From contig CAYGRY010000002.1 in the NCBI GenBank assembly GCA_964352405.1, positions 24,970 to 88,969 on the forward strand: DNA of 64,000 bases, written 5' to 3'. Both the position numbers and the translations under genes were made by a program. The notes under the pieces are model-generated. The model was not told the origin of the DNA. It saw only the letters and a program-made list of their open reading frames with translations, and made no database searches. Every line of letters starts with the position of its first letter. Within the stretch, counting starts at the first letter, position 1. Positions 1 to 8,679 of this stretch are shown here, piece after piece. Source of the DNA: UBA4207 sp964352405. GTDB taxonomy: Bacteria; Bdellovibrionota; Bacteriovoracia; Bacteriovoracales; Bacteriovoracaceae.

Positions 1-2
1 AT

Positions 3-692
3 AAGCGAATTGGAATACGTAGCCAATGGTCTAGTGTTGATTGCCTTGGATGTGACAAAAAATGCCAATTAGATGCAAGAACCATTGATCAGCGCTTTGT
101 CGATGTTAGAAGCCCTGCAGATTCACTCGATCAAAGCTGTGAGGCAGGACGTCTATGGTGGCAAAGTATCGATTTTTGGAAGCTTAATTCGATGATTTTC
201 AAAGTCGATCATGCGGGGACGTCGATACCTTTGTATCTTGAAGAAGTTGATGAGCACATTCCTGAAAAATTAAAATGGTCCGTTTATTTACCTACTGATC
301 TTTATCAATCAGAAGTTGAATACTGGCAGCAACTCGATCAAACTTTTAATCTTAAAATGTTAAATCTCAAAGAGTTTGATCTCGTCGATTCGCATAAACC
401 TATGCAGAGAGTTCAAAATAAAAGCTTTGAAAATATAGAGGCAATAGAAACGGATCTTCAAGGCGTTATTTTGGTTGAGCCATTTTGGGGATATAGTCTT
501 GAGTTTATTGAAAAGATCAAAAAAAGCTGCCGTTACCTTATATTTGTCTCTTTTGGTGAGGCGAGACAATTACCTTGTGACATACAAGTTGAGCGAATTA
601 GTTGGATGTCTCAGTATAAGCTTTTACCGACACGACAAAATGGTAACTTTGAGGGCATAATAGAGTTAGTTAAACAAAAGGCGATGAATTGA
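3..692 (+). CDS. nuoG: NADH-quinone oxidoreductase subunit G-like protein, 3' part (5' end outside window)
   Basis: Open reading frame running in from the left edge. It is the C-terminal part of a complex I G-like subunit. The visible start carries a CxxCxxxC motif (CLGCDKKC) followed 24 residues later by SCEAGR, the arrangement of the extra [4Fe-4S] cluster (N7 type) and of the molybdopterin-oxidoreductase iron-sulfur domain. Only about 180 residues follow, so the large molybdopterin-like domain of classical NuoG (about 900 residues) is absent: this is a short G subunit. The stop overlaps the TTG start of nuoI, which supports the complex I assignment. The N-terminal ferredoxin-like part cannot be seen. 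Family call from motif and neighbour, moderately sure. Confidence 0.7.
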   Translation, partial: KRIGIRSQWSSVDCLGCDKKCQLDARTIDQRFVDVRSPADSLDQSCEAGRLWWQSIDFWKLNSMIFKVDHAGTSIPLYLEEVDEHIPEKLKWSVYLPTDLYQSEVEYWQQLDQTFNLKMLNLKEFDLVDSHKPMQRVQNKSFENIEAIETDLQGVILVEPFWGYSLEFIEKIKKSCRYLIFVSFGEARQLPCDIQVERISWMSQYKLLPTRQNGNFEGIIELVKQKAMN

Positions 693-1123
693 TACTTTCA
701 AAGAAACTTTACCTTAAACGTGGCTTTATCCAAGGTTTATGGATTAGTTTTAGATATCTTTTTACAGTTGTGGTGACATTTTTTAAGTCACATAAATACT
801 TAGAAGCTGATGCTTCTAGAAAAGTTGGTTTGCCAATTTTAACCACAAAAAATGATGGTGATCTTCAGTGTAATGCCTGTGGACTTTGTATCGGGCATTG
901 TCCTACGAACGCTTTAGATTTGAAGTCGGCAGGTGACGATACTGTTGAAGACTTTAAACTTGATATATTAAAATGTGTTCTTTGTGGGCTTTGCCAAGAC
1001 GTCTGTCCTATTGATGCGATTCGAATGAGTCATCAGGCTCCTCAAGCAGATCACGCTGAAGCCTCTTGGGTGATTGATGCCAAAGAGATGTCAAAAGATA
1101 AAGTTCTTAGTCGTTTAGCCTAA
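689..1123 (+). CDS. nuoI: NADH-quinone oxidoreductase subunit I (two [4Fe-4S] ferredoxin-type clusters)
   Basis: Peripheral-arm subunit of complex I that carries clusters N6a/N6b and passes electrons toward quinone. Both CxxCxxCxxxCP motifs are present (CNACGLCIGHCP and CVLCGLCQDVCP), preceded by the amphipathic N-terminal stretch (residues about 8-30, RGFIQGLWISFRYLF) typical of NuoI. At 144 residues it is slightly short for the family (about 160-180). Start is TTG at 689, overlapping the nuoG-like stop by 4 bases, as expected for translational coupling. It is the last gene of the nuo operon visible here; its 3' end overlaps the convergent aat gene by 9 bases. Confidence 0.88.
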   Translation: MILSKKLYLKRGFIQGLWISFRYLFTVVVTFFKSHKYLEADASRKVGLPILTTKNDGDLQCNACGLCIGHCPTNALDLKSAGDDTVEDFKLDILKCVLCGLCQDVCPIDAIRMSHQAPQADHAEASWVIDAKEMSKDKVLSRLA

Positions 1124-1822
1124 AATAAAATCCTGAACATGAATGGGTTTGATCTCATCAAGTTTGAGTTTCTTTGGTGCATGTTTAAGTTGATTTAGGT
1201 TTTTAATAAAATCATCTCTTTCAATCTCGACTCCGCCTAGATCCCCAATAACAGAAGTTACCATCTGTGTGTCTAGCCAATGAATTGCGTGAGAGTTTAA
1301 TAAATATAGCAGTGAGATGATGGCGATCTTTGAGGCATCAGTTTCAATATGAAACATTGATTCTCCGCTAAAGGCATTGCCTATTTGAACTCCATATAAT
1401 CCACCCACAATTTTATCTTCAAGTCTCACTTCCACTGAATAGGCATAGCCTGCTTGATGAAACTTAATATAAGCCTCAATGATTTCTTTTGTAATCCAAG
1501 TGCCTTGAGCTTCTTTTTTACTTCTATGCGTAGTGTCTGAGCACTGCTGAATAATATGCTCAAAGTCTTGGTTAAAAGTTACGACCCAATCTCTTTTCTT
1601 AATGCTTTTTTTTAATGAGCGTGAAAGATGTAAATTACTAAATTCAAGAACTCCTCTAGGATCGGGCGAAAACCAAGCTAGAGGATAGCGATCATTAATA
1701 GGCCATGGAAAAATTCCAAGATTATAGGCCATAAGAAGAGATTCAACTTCTAAGTCACCACCAAGGGCAAGTAGTCCATTCTCATCAGCGCTCTCAATAG
1801 GTGGAAAAGCTAAAATCGCCAA
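1115..1822 (-). CDS. aat: Leucyl/phenylalanyl-tRNA-protein transferase
   Basis: Transfers Leu or Phe from aminoacyl-tRNA to the N-terminus of proteins that start with Arg or Lys, marking them for ClpS/ClpAP degradation (bacterial N-end rule); cytoplasmic. The 235 residues match the family length. Recognisable family blocks are GLLALGGDL (residues 16-24), NLGIFPW, WFSPDPRGVL, WITKEIIEAY, the VEVRLEDKIVGGLYGVQIG block and the GESMFH block. It is the last gene of a minus-strand run that begins with the secreted peptidase at 5577; 2 bases separate it from the arginase-family gene. Assignment is secure. Confidence 0.95.
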   Translation of the reverse strand: MAILAFPPIESADENGLLALGGDLEVESLLMAYNLGIFPWPINDRYPLAWFSPDPRGVLEFSNLHLSRSLKKSIKKRDWVVTFNQDFEHIIQQCSDTTHRSKKEAQGTWITKEIIEAYIKFHQAGYAYSVEVRLEDKIVGGLYGVQIGNAFSGESMFHIETDASKIAIISLLYLLNSHAIHWLDTQMVTSVIGDLGGVEIERDDFIKNLNQLKHAPKKLKLDEIKPIHVQDFILG

Positions 1823-1824
1823 AC

Positions 1825-2919
1825 TTAACTCTTACTCATTAAATCAGTTAGAACTTTCGAAATGTAGCTGGCTGACTTTAAAGTCGTTTGCTGCGCCATT
1901 TGATCATTATCGATTTGTACAAAAGGAGCTATCTCCATCATATCGGAGCCTGTTACTTTAGTATGTTTACCAATTAAATCTAAAAAGAGGATGGCTTCGT
2001 GAGGGGCCAGGCCGCCAGTTTCTGGTGTACCGGTTGCTCCTGCATATTGGCTATCTAAAGCGTCAATATCAAAGCTGATATAGACTTCATCAAATTGTTT
2101 TTGCTTAAGGTATTGCTCAAAAGAATTTAAAGAACTTTCGAGTCCACTTAGCTTAATTTCATCTGCCCAAAGCTGATGGACTCCAAAGGTATTTTCCCAA
2201 TGTGAGCGAACTTGTCCGCTTGAGCGAATTCCAATTTGATAGATATCGGATGGGTCTTGAAAAAGCGGAATAATAGGAGGAACCCAACTTCCAAAACATA
2301 AATCAATACCTAGTCGTTCAATCATTAGGTCAGTATGGGCATCAAAATGAATTAAACCAATTTTCTTTTTTAATGTTGACTTATTTTCGGCCCATGCCTT
2401 AACAAGGGGATAACTTACTGAGTGATCACCACCGATACCAAAAATCTTTGCCTTGGGATGATCATGTAAGAACTTATTGTAGGCGAGCTCTGTTAAGCTT
2501 AATGGACTAACAGGAAGGTCAATATTCTCGTCTTTGTAAATTGATTTTCTGATCTGTTTGATGGTTTCCATGTTTAAGTACTTATCATGTAAAACTTGCG
2601 GCACGACGAGGATATCACCCAGGTCTGTTACGACCCATTCAAACTGATTCAACATTGATTCACGCAGGAAAAGCGGTCCCCAGTTAGCACCTCTTTGTAT
2701 CCCGCCGCCAGTATCACTACAAATACCTAAAACCGCGACTCCTGAAAAACCATTGATAAGCTCTTTGGCCAAACTTTCTTGCCACTTAACTGGAACATTA
2801 TCAGTAGATTGATAAAGAAGAGAATGAAGACTCTCTTTTCTTTTTTTAGCATTTGATACAGTAAAGACACCCTCGCCAGGAGGTCTCATGCATAATTTAG
2901 AAAATTCAAAAAAATTCAT
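1825..2919 (-). CDS. Arginase/agmatinase-family binuclear Mn hydrolase
   Basis: Ureohydrolase fold enzyme of 364 residues. All metal-binding motifs are present in order: GGDHS, DAHTD and SFDIDALDS, with a Gly-rich substrate loop (GATGTPETGG) after the last. The family contains arginase, agmatinase, formiminoglutamase and guanidino-acid hydrolases; the sequence alone does not fix the substrate. The N-terminal 60 residues (PPGEGVFTVSNAKKRK) are longer than in plain agmatinases. It sits 11 bases after the hydroxyacid dehydrogenase and 2 before aat, so all are probably cotranscribed. Confidence 0.88.
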   Translation of the reverse strand: MNFFEFSKLCMRPPGEGVFTVSNAKKRKESLHSLLYQSTDNVPVKWQESLAKELINGFSGVAVLGICSDTGGGIQRGANWGPLFLRESMLNQFEWVVTDLGDILVVPQVLHDKYLNMETIKQIRKSIYKDENIDLPVSPLSLTELAYNKFLHDHPKAKIFGIGGDHSVSYPLVKAWAENKSTLKKKIGLIHFDAHTDLMIERLGIDLCFGSWVPPIIPLFQDPSDIYQIGIRSSGQVRSHWENTFGVHQLWADEIKLSGLESSLNSFEQYLKQKQFDEVYISFDIDALDSQYAGATGTPETGGLAPHEAILFLDLIGKHTKVTGSDMMEIAPFVQIDNDQMAQQTTLKSASYISKVLTDLMSKS

Positions 2920-2930
2920 TAGATTCAGTC

Positions 2931-3878
2931 CTAGATAAATTCATTATTTATTATTTTCTTTCTCAAATAAACATCACCCCATCTTTTTTCAAAATCGATA
3001 GATGATAGGCTTAACCAGTCCTTCGAGACTTTTGTCACGAAGTTGATGATTCGTTGATCTAATTGCTGATCAACGCCAGCAAGGTGAGAAGTATTAAAAG
3101 AATTTGTTGGCATTGCTGTAAAATTAAAAGGTTCAGATTGAAAGACATCGAGATAAGCTTTTGCCTTAGGCTGTATGTTTAGCCATTCGGTAAGATCATT
3201 CATCTCAACTAATCCGCCACGAGCAGCATTGATAAAAACACAATCTTCATTGAGCTGCTTCAAAAAGGCTGAGTTGATCATCGTTTGATTCAATTTATTT
3301 AAACTACAGGCCATGATGATACAATCAGCTTTCATATTCATTTCGTTCTTATCTTTAAATGGATCATAAAAAGATAATTTACTAACGAGATGGCCAAGTG
3401 ATTGTTTAAGGATTTGAGCAATATGTCCGAACCCGATGACTTGAATATTTAACTTATCCAGTGGTTTTCTAGTCCAGTTTCTTGATTGATCCCACTCCTT
3501 TGAAAAGGGGGGAGTTGAAAATGCATGGTAAAAACAGCCCAAAATATATGTCGCCACCGCTTGAGCTCTAATTTCGTTTCCTAAAATTATTGGAGCTGAT
3601 AGAGACTGAACAATTGATGGATCAAAGTTATCGTAGCCAGAGTTGGGATGAATAATGAGCTTAACTTTATCAAGCTCTTTTTGATCAAGATCTTTTAGAT
3701 TCAAATGAGTATTTGTGACTAAGATCTCTGTGTCATTTAAAACGTCTTGATACTCAATACCGATAGAATTAACGGCCAGTTTTTCTTTGTCACGAAAGTC
3801 ACTGGCCTGATAGGTCGATAAACCTGTTCTATAAAGCTTGTTGGTATAAGTTTGGACTTGAGTCGAAGATGCTTTCAT
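2931..3878 (-). CDS. D-isomer-specific 2-hydroxyacid dehydrogenase, NAD(P)-binding
   Basis: Oxidoreductase of the D-2-hydroxyacid dehydrogenase family (reduction of 2-keto acids, or the reverse). The nucleotide-binding core is marked by IGFGHIAQ (GxGxxx-type loop). The catalytic Arg (NAARGGLVEM), Glu (FQSEPF) and His (SHLAG) positions are all recognisable, so it should be active. At 315 residues it is of normal length. The chosen start lies inside the 3' end of the upstream peptidase gene, an overlap of 50 bases; a later start is possible but would trim the N-terminal domain. The substrate (phosphoglycerate, erythronate phosphate, lactate, glyoxylate) cannot be told from sequence. Confidence 0.85.
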   Translation of the reverse strand: MKASSTQVQTYTNKLYRTGLSTYQASDFRDKEKLAVNSIGIEYQDVLNDTEILVTNTHLNLKDLDQKELDKVKLIIHPNSGYDNFDPSIVQSLSAPIILGNEIRAQAVATYILGCFYHAFSTPPFSKEWDQSRNWTRKPLDKLNIQVIGFGHIAQILKQSLGHLVSKLSFYDPFKDKNEMNMKADCIIMACSLNKLNQTMINSAFLKQLNEDCVFINAARGGLVEMNDLTEWLNIQPKAKAYLDVFQSEPFNFTAMPTNSFNTSHLAGVDQQLDQRIINFVTKVSKDWLSLSSIDFEKRWGDVYLRKKIINNEFI

Positions 3879-5577
3879 TAGGAGCCTTGTAAATGAGCGC
3901 TTCTACCTTACCATAACATACGCGAGTTAGTTCACCGTTTTCTTGGTGGACGTCGCGACAACGTCTTGTTTCTTTAGCAAAACGACCATCATCTAACTGT
4001 GTTAAACTGAGTTTTTCAGCGATATCGAGTTTATCAACTGGATCCGGTTCAAAACGTTGCTCTGCGCGATTTCCTAAAATAAATGAAATTGGTCCATTTT
4101 CGTAGTAAGCCACTTCAGCAATATTATCTGGAGATATCGTCGGGCGACCGAGCACATAGTTGACCGGCCAATTAATAGTACCAAAAGCATGATAGACCAG
4201 TTCGGAGCAAACAATTTTATCTAGCGTATTCACATCAAAGTTAAAGTCGTAATCTTTTCCAAGTTGAGCCAATGTTCGCTCATAAATTCTTGCAGCTTCG
4301 TCCATATCATTTAGAACATTTCGCTGACGATACAACGTTAGTTCATCAATATTTAAAAATTCTTCTAATGAGTTTAACCAAACACCTGGTCTTAGAGCTT
4401 CAGCAATCACTTTACCATTTTTAATATCTTGTTGATGAGGCTTAATCACAGGATGATCCCACATACCAATTTCTTTAAGCTGCTTTTCAGTTCCTAAGTA
4501 AATCGCCGCATGACCATAATGACCTGGAATAAATGTATCTGTTAGTGCAAACGGTGTTTTCTCAGTCAAAATATCAAGTGGCTTTAATCTTTTTAACAAC
4601 TCAACTTTATATTCTTCATGCTCATACATATAACCTTTTCTAAATCTAAAACGGCCCGCGATATTACCGAATAATCCACTGGTCGCATCGATAACACCGG
4701 CCAATAGGCGGGAGAATCCATCACCTAAAGAATAGTATTTGATATCAAAATCAACTTCATTATGAAGATCGTGAGCAGACTCATTACTTTCAATTGAAGC
4801 AACGAGTTCTCTAAGGCTTGAGTCTTGAAATTTTCTAAGAGCATCCTGTCTTGAGTTGACGTAGCTGTCGAGTCCATTTCTTAGGTACTTTCTCGATTTT
4901 CTAGTAAAGCTATGCTTTGCCATGGCAGCCACTTCATCTAATCTTACGTCTTTACCTTCTTTTGCTCTGATTAAATCTTTAATCATATGGCGTGTATGCT
5001 TGTTTCTAAAAAAGCCATTATAAGCTTTTAGAAATCCATCAAACATTGTTAAGTGAGCAGATAGCCATAATGCATTTTTTCTTGCTTCAATTGAATCAGA
5101 ATTGGTAAGAAGTTCGTCGCTTTTGACGACTCTTTTGTTTGGTACATATAAAGAAGTTACTTCATAAATTTTCTTACTCACTACTGAGTAAGCATCAGAA
5201 ATTTTTAAAACGACAAATCGATTGTGGCCGGTGATGACAGATTCATCTTCGGTCTTTTTTCTAAGCAACATGCCATAGCGCCAAGCAAAGTCGCTTAATT
5301 TATCCATTTCTTTTTTAAGCTCAAGGTAGGTTTGAATATTCTTTTCAAGAGTTGCTTCGGATTGAGGGTTATTATGCCAGTCGATATTTAACTCTGAGAG
5401 ACGTTCGCGAATAAAGAGAAGTTGTACGAGTTCCCTTGCTTGGCCACTTTGATCGGCCTTAAAGCTGTCTATATGGTCGGCGTACTGATCAACGATAGAA
5501 GTGTCTTCAGCTGATACTTTTTGACCAAAAGCGAAGGCTTGAAGAAGTAGTAGAACAAGGATAATGTACTTACGCAT
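3829..5577 (-). CDS. Secreted protein with C-terminal circularly permuted NlpC/P60-like (YiiX/YebB type) cysteine peptidase domain
   Basis: 582 residues with a signal peptide (residues 1-23, hydrophobic LVLLLLQAFAFG, cleavage likely after VSA). Residues about 25-320 are helical and of no family I recognise. From about 330, LKPLDILTEKTPF leads into GHYGHAAIYLG (His356) and, about 100 residues later, DKIVCSELVYHAFG (Cys457). The order His before Cys is that of the permuted papain-fold family of YiiX/YebB, whose members cleave amide or ester bonds in cell wall or lipid substrates. The remaining tail (about residues 505-582) contains two cysteines (540 and 554). It is first in the operon with the dehydrogenase, the arginase-family gene and aat. 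Domain call fairly sure, substrate unknown. Confidence 0.75.
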   Translation of the reverse strand: MRKYIILVLLLLQAFAFGQKVSAEDTSIVDQYADHIDSFKADQSGQARELVQLLFIRERLSELNIDWHNNPQSEATLEKNIQTYLELKKEMDKLSDFAWRYGMLLRKKTEDESVITGHNRFVVLKISDAYSVVSKKIYEVTSLYVPNKRVVKSDELLTNSDSIEARKNALWLSAHLTMFDGFLKAYNGFFRNKHTRHMIKDLIRAKEGKDVRLDEVAAMAKHSFTRKSRKYLRNGLDSYVNSRQDALRKFQDSSLRELVASIESNESAHDLHNEVDFDIKYYSLGDGFSRLLAGVIDATSGLFGNIAGRFRFRKGYMYEHEEYKVELLKRLKPLDILTEKTPFALTDTFIPGHYGHAAIYLGTEKQLKEIGMWDHPVIKPHQQDIKNGKVIAEALRPGVWLNSLEEFLNIDELTLYRQRNVLNDMDEAARIYERTLAQLGKDYDFNFDVNTLDKIVCSELVYHAFGTINWPVNYVLGRPTISPDNIAEVAYYENGPISFILGNRAEQRFEPDPVDKLDIAEKLSLTQLDDGRFAKETRRCRDVHQENGELTRVCYGKVEALIYKAPNESIFDSSPNLYQQAL

Positions 5578-5741
5578 AGTTAGAGCCTTTATCGGTGCTT
5601 ATAAATATATTCACTAAGAATAGGTCTAGCTGGCTTGAGACTCAATGCGTCATGTAAAATCTCCATGGTTTTTGGCTGATTGACAGGGATCTGGTATTCA
5701 ACATAAAAGTGATCAAACTATTTGAATTTTAAGGTTTTTTA

Positions 5742-6512
5742 ATGATTTCAATTAAATCTGCTCGTGAAATAGAACTAATGAAAAATACCTGTGCTCTAGC
5801 GGCTTCGACCTTAGAGTATATTGAGGATTTTATTAAGCCAGGCGTCTCAACCGAAGACCTTAATAAGCTTTGTCATGATTATATTGTTAAAAATGGTGCT
5901 TATCCTTCACCACTTAATTACAACGGATTTCCAAAGTCTGTTTGTACGTCACTTAACGAAGTTATTTGTCATGGTATTCCAAATAAGAAAGATGTTTTAA
6001 AAAACGGCGATATCCTTAATATCGATGTCACCACCTATCTTCAAAAATTTCACGGCGATACTAATAAAACTTTCTTTGTAGGCGAAGTTAATCCTGAATT
6101 AAAAAAGCTAGTGGAAGTGACTTATCAATGTATGCGCGAAGGTATCAGACAAGTAAGGCCTGGTGCCAGAATTGGCGATATTGGAGCGGTTATTCAAGAG
6201 ATTGCTCATGATCACGGATATGGTGTGGTTGAAGAGTACTGCGGCCACGGTATTGGACGTGAATTTCATGAAGAACCACAAATCGTACACGTTGGTAAAA
6301 GAGGAACAGGCCCTGAAATGAAGCCTGGTATGACTTTTACTATTGAACCGATGATTAATCTTGGACGTCGTCATAGCCGTCTTTTAAAAGATGGTTGGAC
6401 CGTTGTCACACAAGATGGAAAATCTTCGGCACAATTCGAGCACACCATTTTAGTTACTGAAGAAGGTCAAGGTCACGAAATTCTCACTCTTAGAAAAGAG
6501 GAGATGGCGTAA
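5742..6512 (+). CDS. map: Methionine aminopeptidase, type I
   Basis: Removes the initiator Met from nascent proteins in the cytoplasm. Length of 256 residues is typical of type Ia. The five metal ligands are visible: Asp95 (NIDVT), Asp106 (HGDTNKTF), His169 (CGHGIG), Glu202 (TIEPMI) and Glu233 (QFEHT), with the catalytic His77 in ICHGIP. A Shine-Dalgarno-like TAAGG lies a few bases before the ATG. The BFD-like gene follows 11 bases later and is probably cotranscribed. Confidence 0.97.
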   Translation: MISIKSAREIELMKNTCALAASTLEYIEDFIKPGVSTEDLNKLCHDYIVKNGAYPSPLNYNGFPKSVCTSLNEVICHGIPNKKDVLKNGDILNIDVTTYLQKFHGDTNKTFFVGEVNPELKKLVEVTYQCMREGIRQVRPGARIGDIGAVIQEIAHDHGYGVVEEYCGHGIGREFHEEPQIVHVGKRGTGPEMKPGMTFTIEPMINLGRRHSRLLKDGWTVVTQDGKSSAQFEHTILVTEEGQGHEILTLRKEEMA

Positions 6513-6523
6513 GACCCAACCTA

Positions 6524-7240
6524 ATGACGATGAGTTTGTTTGGCCATCCAACTTTACCTAAAGATCAATTTGAGTTTAATCAAACTCAATTCTTTATTAG
6601 TTTTGATAAAAAAGAAAAAATTACTGAATGGAATTACCACGGACCAGATGGGCAAATTGATGCACTTGAAAAGGCTGGGGGATTAATCATCGGTATGAGT
6701 CTCAACGATGCCTTTAGTCTCAGCGCTGATTTTCAAGGCTTGGCCCATGGAATTTTTTGGCAACTTGGAAGACTTCTTGGTTATTGGCAACAGAGTCATA
6801 CTTATCAATTTCAAAATGATCTGGTTTGTCGTTGCTTTGGCATTACTCGCAGTGAAATTCTTAAGAGTGTCATTCAAGATTCAAAGACAAGTTTAACTGA
6901 AATCGGTACCGCCACTAAGGCTGGGTTAGGCTGTGGTCAATGTCATCAGGATATTGCAAAGACAGTACAGGCCTATTGTGATCGTCAAAGCTTTATTGTC
7001 GCGAATAAAACGAAGCCACTTGGACTTAACCCCATTTCATTATTAAGGAAGTTAGAATCTTTCGTTGAAAAATGGAATAAAGATCAGACTGAACAATTGC
7101 AATTACAACTTTTAGGAATGAAAGATTACACGGTCTATGCAAAATGGAATGAATCGCAAGATCATTTGTTAGAAGTTTTAAAAGAAGTCATTCTAAAAGA
7201 GTTTGAATTGAATTTAACTTGGCAACAATCTAGCTTTTAG
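6524..7240 (+). CDS. BFD-like [2Fe-2S] domain protein
   Basis: 238-residue protein with a central BFD-like [2Fe-2S] module (residues 98-146): VCRCFGIT supplies Cys102 and Cys104 and GLGCGQC supplies Cys137 and Cys140, the CxC-x32-CxxC pattern of bacterioferritin-associated ferredoxin and of the middle domain of NifU. The N-terminal (1-95) and C-terminal (160-238) regions do not show the IscU or Nfu motifs (no scaffold cysteines), so it is not an intact NifU. A role in electron transfer or Fe-S cluster handling is inference from the motif. Placed directly after map; its 3' end overlaps the convergent hypothetical gene by 11 bases. Confidence 0.7.
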   Translation: MTMSLFGHPTLPKDQFEFNQTQFFISFDKKEKITEWNYHGPDGQIDALEKAGGLIIGMSLNDAFSLSADFQGLAHGIFWQLGRLLGYWQQSHTYQFQNDLVCRCFGITRSEILKSVIQDSKTSLTEIGTATKAGLGCGQCHQDIAKTVQAYCDRQSFIVANKTKPLGLNPISLLRKLESFVEKWNKDQTEQLQLQLLGMKDYTVYAKWNESQDHLLEVLKEVILKEFELNLTWQQSSF

Positions 7241-7871
7241 ACTTTTTCTTCAATTCTTTTTGGCATTGATCAAAGAGAACTCGCCACTTTTCAAGTCCTG
7301 CAAAAATACTAATCCATTCTTTTCGATGTTCATCTAAAAAGACATTGGAAATTTCACTTTCGAGGTAGCGATATTTTTCTCTTAGAGATTTTAGCTCTGG
7401 AATCTTTTGTTCTAAGCAGTGAGCAGACGGAGCGTAAACTTCAAGATCAGCGACATAAGAGAAAAAGACTTGCGGCATCTGCTTTCGAAGCTCGTCAAGT
7501 GTGATCATGCGCATGGTCACAAGGGCATCTGGTGAAAGGGGATTTTGCTTTATTTTTGAAGCTTTAAAAATACTTTTTCCACCTAACATAAACTCTTTGA
7601 GTAATCTGACTGAGGCATGAGCATGACTTGTGCTGCAGACTCTTTCAAAGACATCGTCTCTTAGCTCAAGACTTGGGTTTCCAGACCACTCGTTAAAGAA
7701 AAGTTGATTGAGCTTATATTCTGGTCCGGAAGATTTAATTTTATGCAGACGCGCTTCTTCCCCAGCGAGACAGCGCAGCAATTGACTCGGCTGCTGATCC
7801 GTTGCCCAGAGGTTTAACGATACTAGAATTGTGCAAAAGAGGATAAATCTCATATAATTCAAATGTTTCAT
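7230..7871 (-). CDS. Secreted hypothetical protein
   Basis: 213 residues, not recognised. A signal peptide is clear (residues 1-23: MKHLNYMR followed by FILFCTILVSLNLW, cleavage probably after WA). The mature part has four cysteines (in LLRCLAG, ERVCSTS, AHCLEQK and DQCQKEL), which could form two disulfides in the periplasm, and a Lys-rich end. It is alone on the minus strand between the convergent BFD-like gene and the divergent tatC. A real gene is supported by the signal peptide and by full use of the space between neighbours. Confidence 0.65.
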   Translation of the reverse strand: MKHLNYMRFILFCTILVSLNLWATDQQPSQLLRCLAGEEARLHKIKSSGPEYKLNQLFFNEWSGNPSLELRDDVFERVCSTSHAHASVRLLKEFMLGGKSIFKASKIKQNPLSPDALVTMRMITLDELRKQMPQVFFSYVADLEVYAPSAHCLEQKIPELKSLREKYRYLESEISNVFLDEHRKEWISIFAGLEKWRVLFDQCQKELKKKSKS

Positions 7872-7932
7872 TAACTACTTGTCGTTCAATTATAAGAACG
7901 AACTTAATTCGTCGGGTATATTTGTGAAGGAA

Positions 7933-8679
7933 ATGAGTGTCCAAGAGCACCTAGAAGAGCTTAGAAAAACTGCCCTAAGAGTTTTTGTCATTCTTATCCT
8001 TGCCTTCTTTGTATCTTACCACTTTGGCGATTTATTGTCTGAAATCTTATTATCTCCACTTCGTGCAGTTTTAATCGATCAAAAATTAGGTCAAATTGTT
8101 TATATTGGAATTTTCGATAAAATTTTAAGTCAGCTTCAAGTCGCCTTTTGGTCCTCTGTCTTAATCTCTTCTCCTTTTTGGTTTTTTGAAGTGTGGAGAT
8201 TTGTACGACCTGGTCTTTATGAAAGTGAAGCGAAGGTGATCAAACCCTTTGTTCTTTTGGGATTTATTCTTTTTGCGACTGGTGTTGCTTTTGGTTACTT
8301 TCTTGTCTTTCCTTTAACTTTTCAAGTCCTCATGCAGTTTGGTGTTCAAGATGTCGCTGCCACGATTTCATTGAAAGAATATCTTGTGACAACAAGTAAG
8401 ATCTTGGTTCTTTTAGGTTTGGTTTTTCAATTACCAAACCTTTTGCTCATCCTTGGATTTATGGGCTTAGTGACCAAGTATTCTTTGCGCGAAAAGCGTC
8501 GATATATTTATGTTGCCTTTGCTATTTTATCGGCGATTCTAACCCCTCCAGATCCCTACACCATGATATCGCTTTGGATCCCACTTGTTTGCCTATTCGA
8601 GTTAGGTGTTTGGGCCGTCGCTTTAATCGTTCACCCATGGCTAGAGCGTCGTCATAAAAGAGAAATGAATGAAAGTTAG
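7933..8679 (+). CDS. tatC: Sec-independent protein translocase TatC
   Basis: Integral membrane core of the twin-arginine translocase, which binds RR signal peptides and exports folded proteins. The start at ATG 7933 gives the canonical N-terminus MSVQEHLEELRKT; longer in-frame starts (GTG 7924, TTG 7879) have no good ribosome site. Six hydrophobic segments are visible, with the family blocks FVRPGLYESEAK, FPLTFQ, LPNLLLILGFMGLV and AILTPPDP. No tatA or tatB is in the window. It begins a tight plus-strand run through hldD to the FliG-like gene; the next gene overlaps its 3' end by 11 bases. Confidence 0.95.
   Translation: MSVQEHLEELRKTALRVFVILILAFFVSYHFGDLLSEILLSPLRAVLIDQKLGQIVYIGIFDKILSQLQVAFWSSVLISSPFWFFEVWRFVRPGLYESEAKVIKPFVLLGFILFATGVAFGYFLVFPLTFQVLMQFGVQDVAATISLKEYLVTTSKILVLLGLVFQLPNLLLILGFMGLVTKYSLREKRRYIYVAFAILSAILTPPDPYTMISLWIPLVCLFELGVWAVALIVHPWLERRHKREMNES

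Noticed and set aside
5580..5720. Short open stretch on the minus strand in the gap upstream of the secreted peptidase (ending LSEYIYKHR)
   Set aside because: About 40 codons read open but there is no convincing start or ribosome site; could be a gene remnant, not enough to call.
7741..7950. 69-residue minus-strand frame overlapping the tatC start
   Set aside because: Alternative frame of the secreted hypothetical gene and antisense to tatC; no signal.
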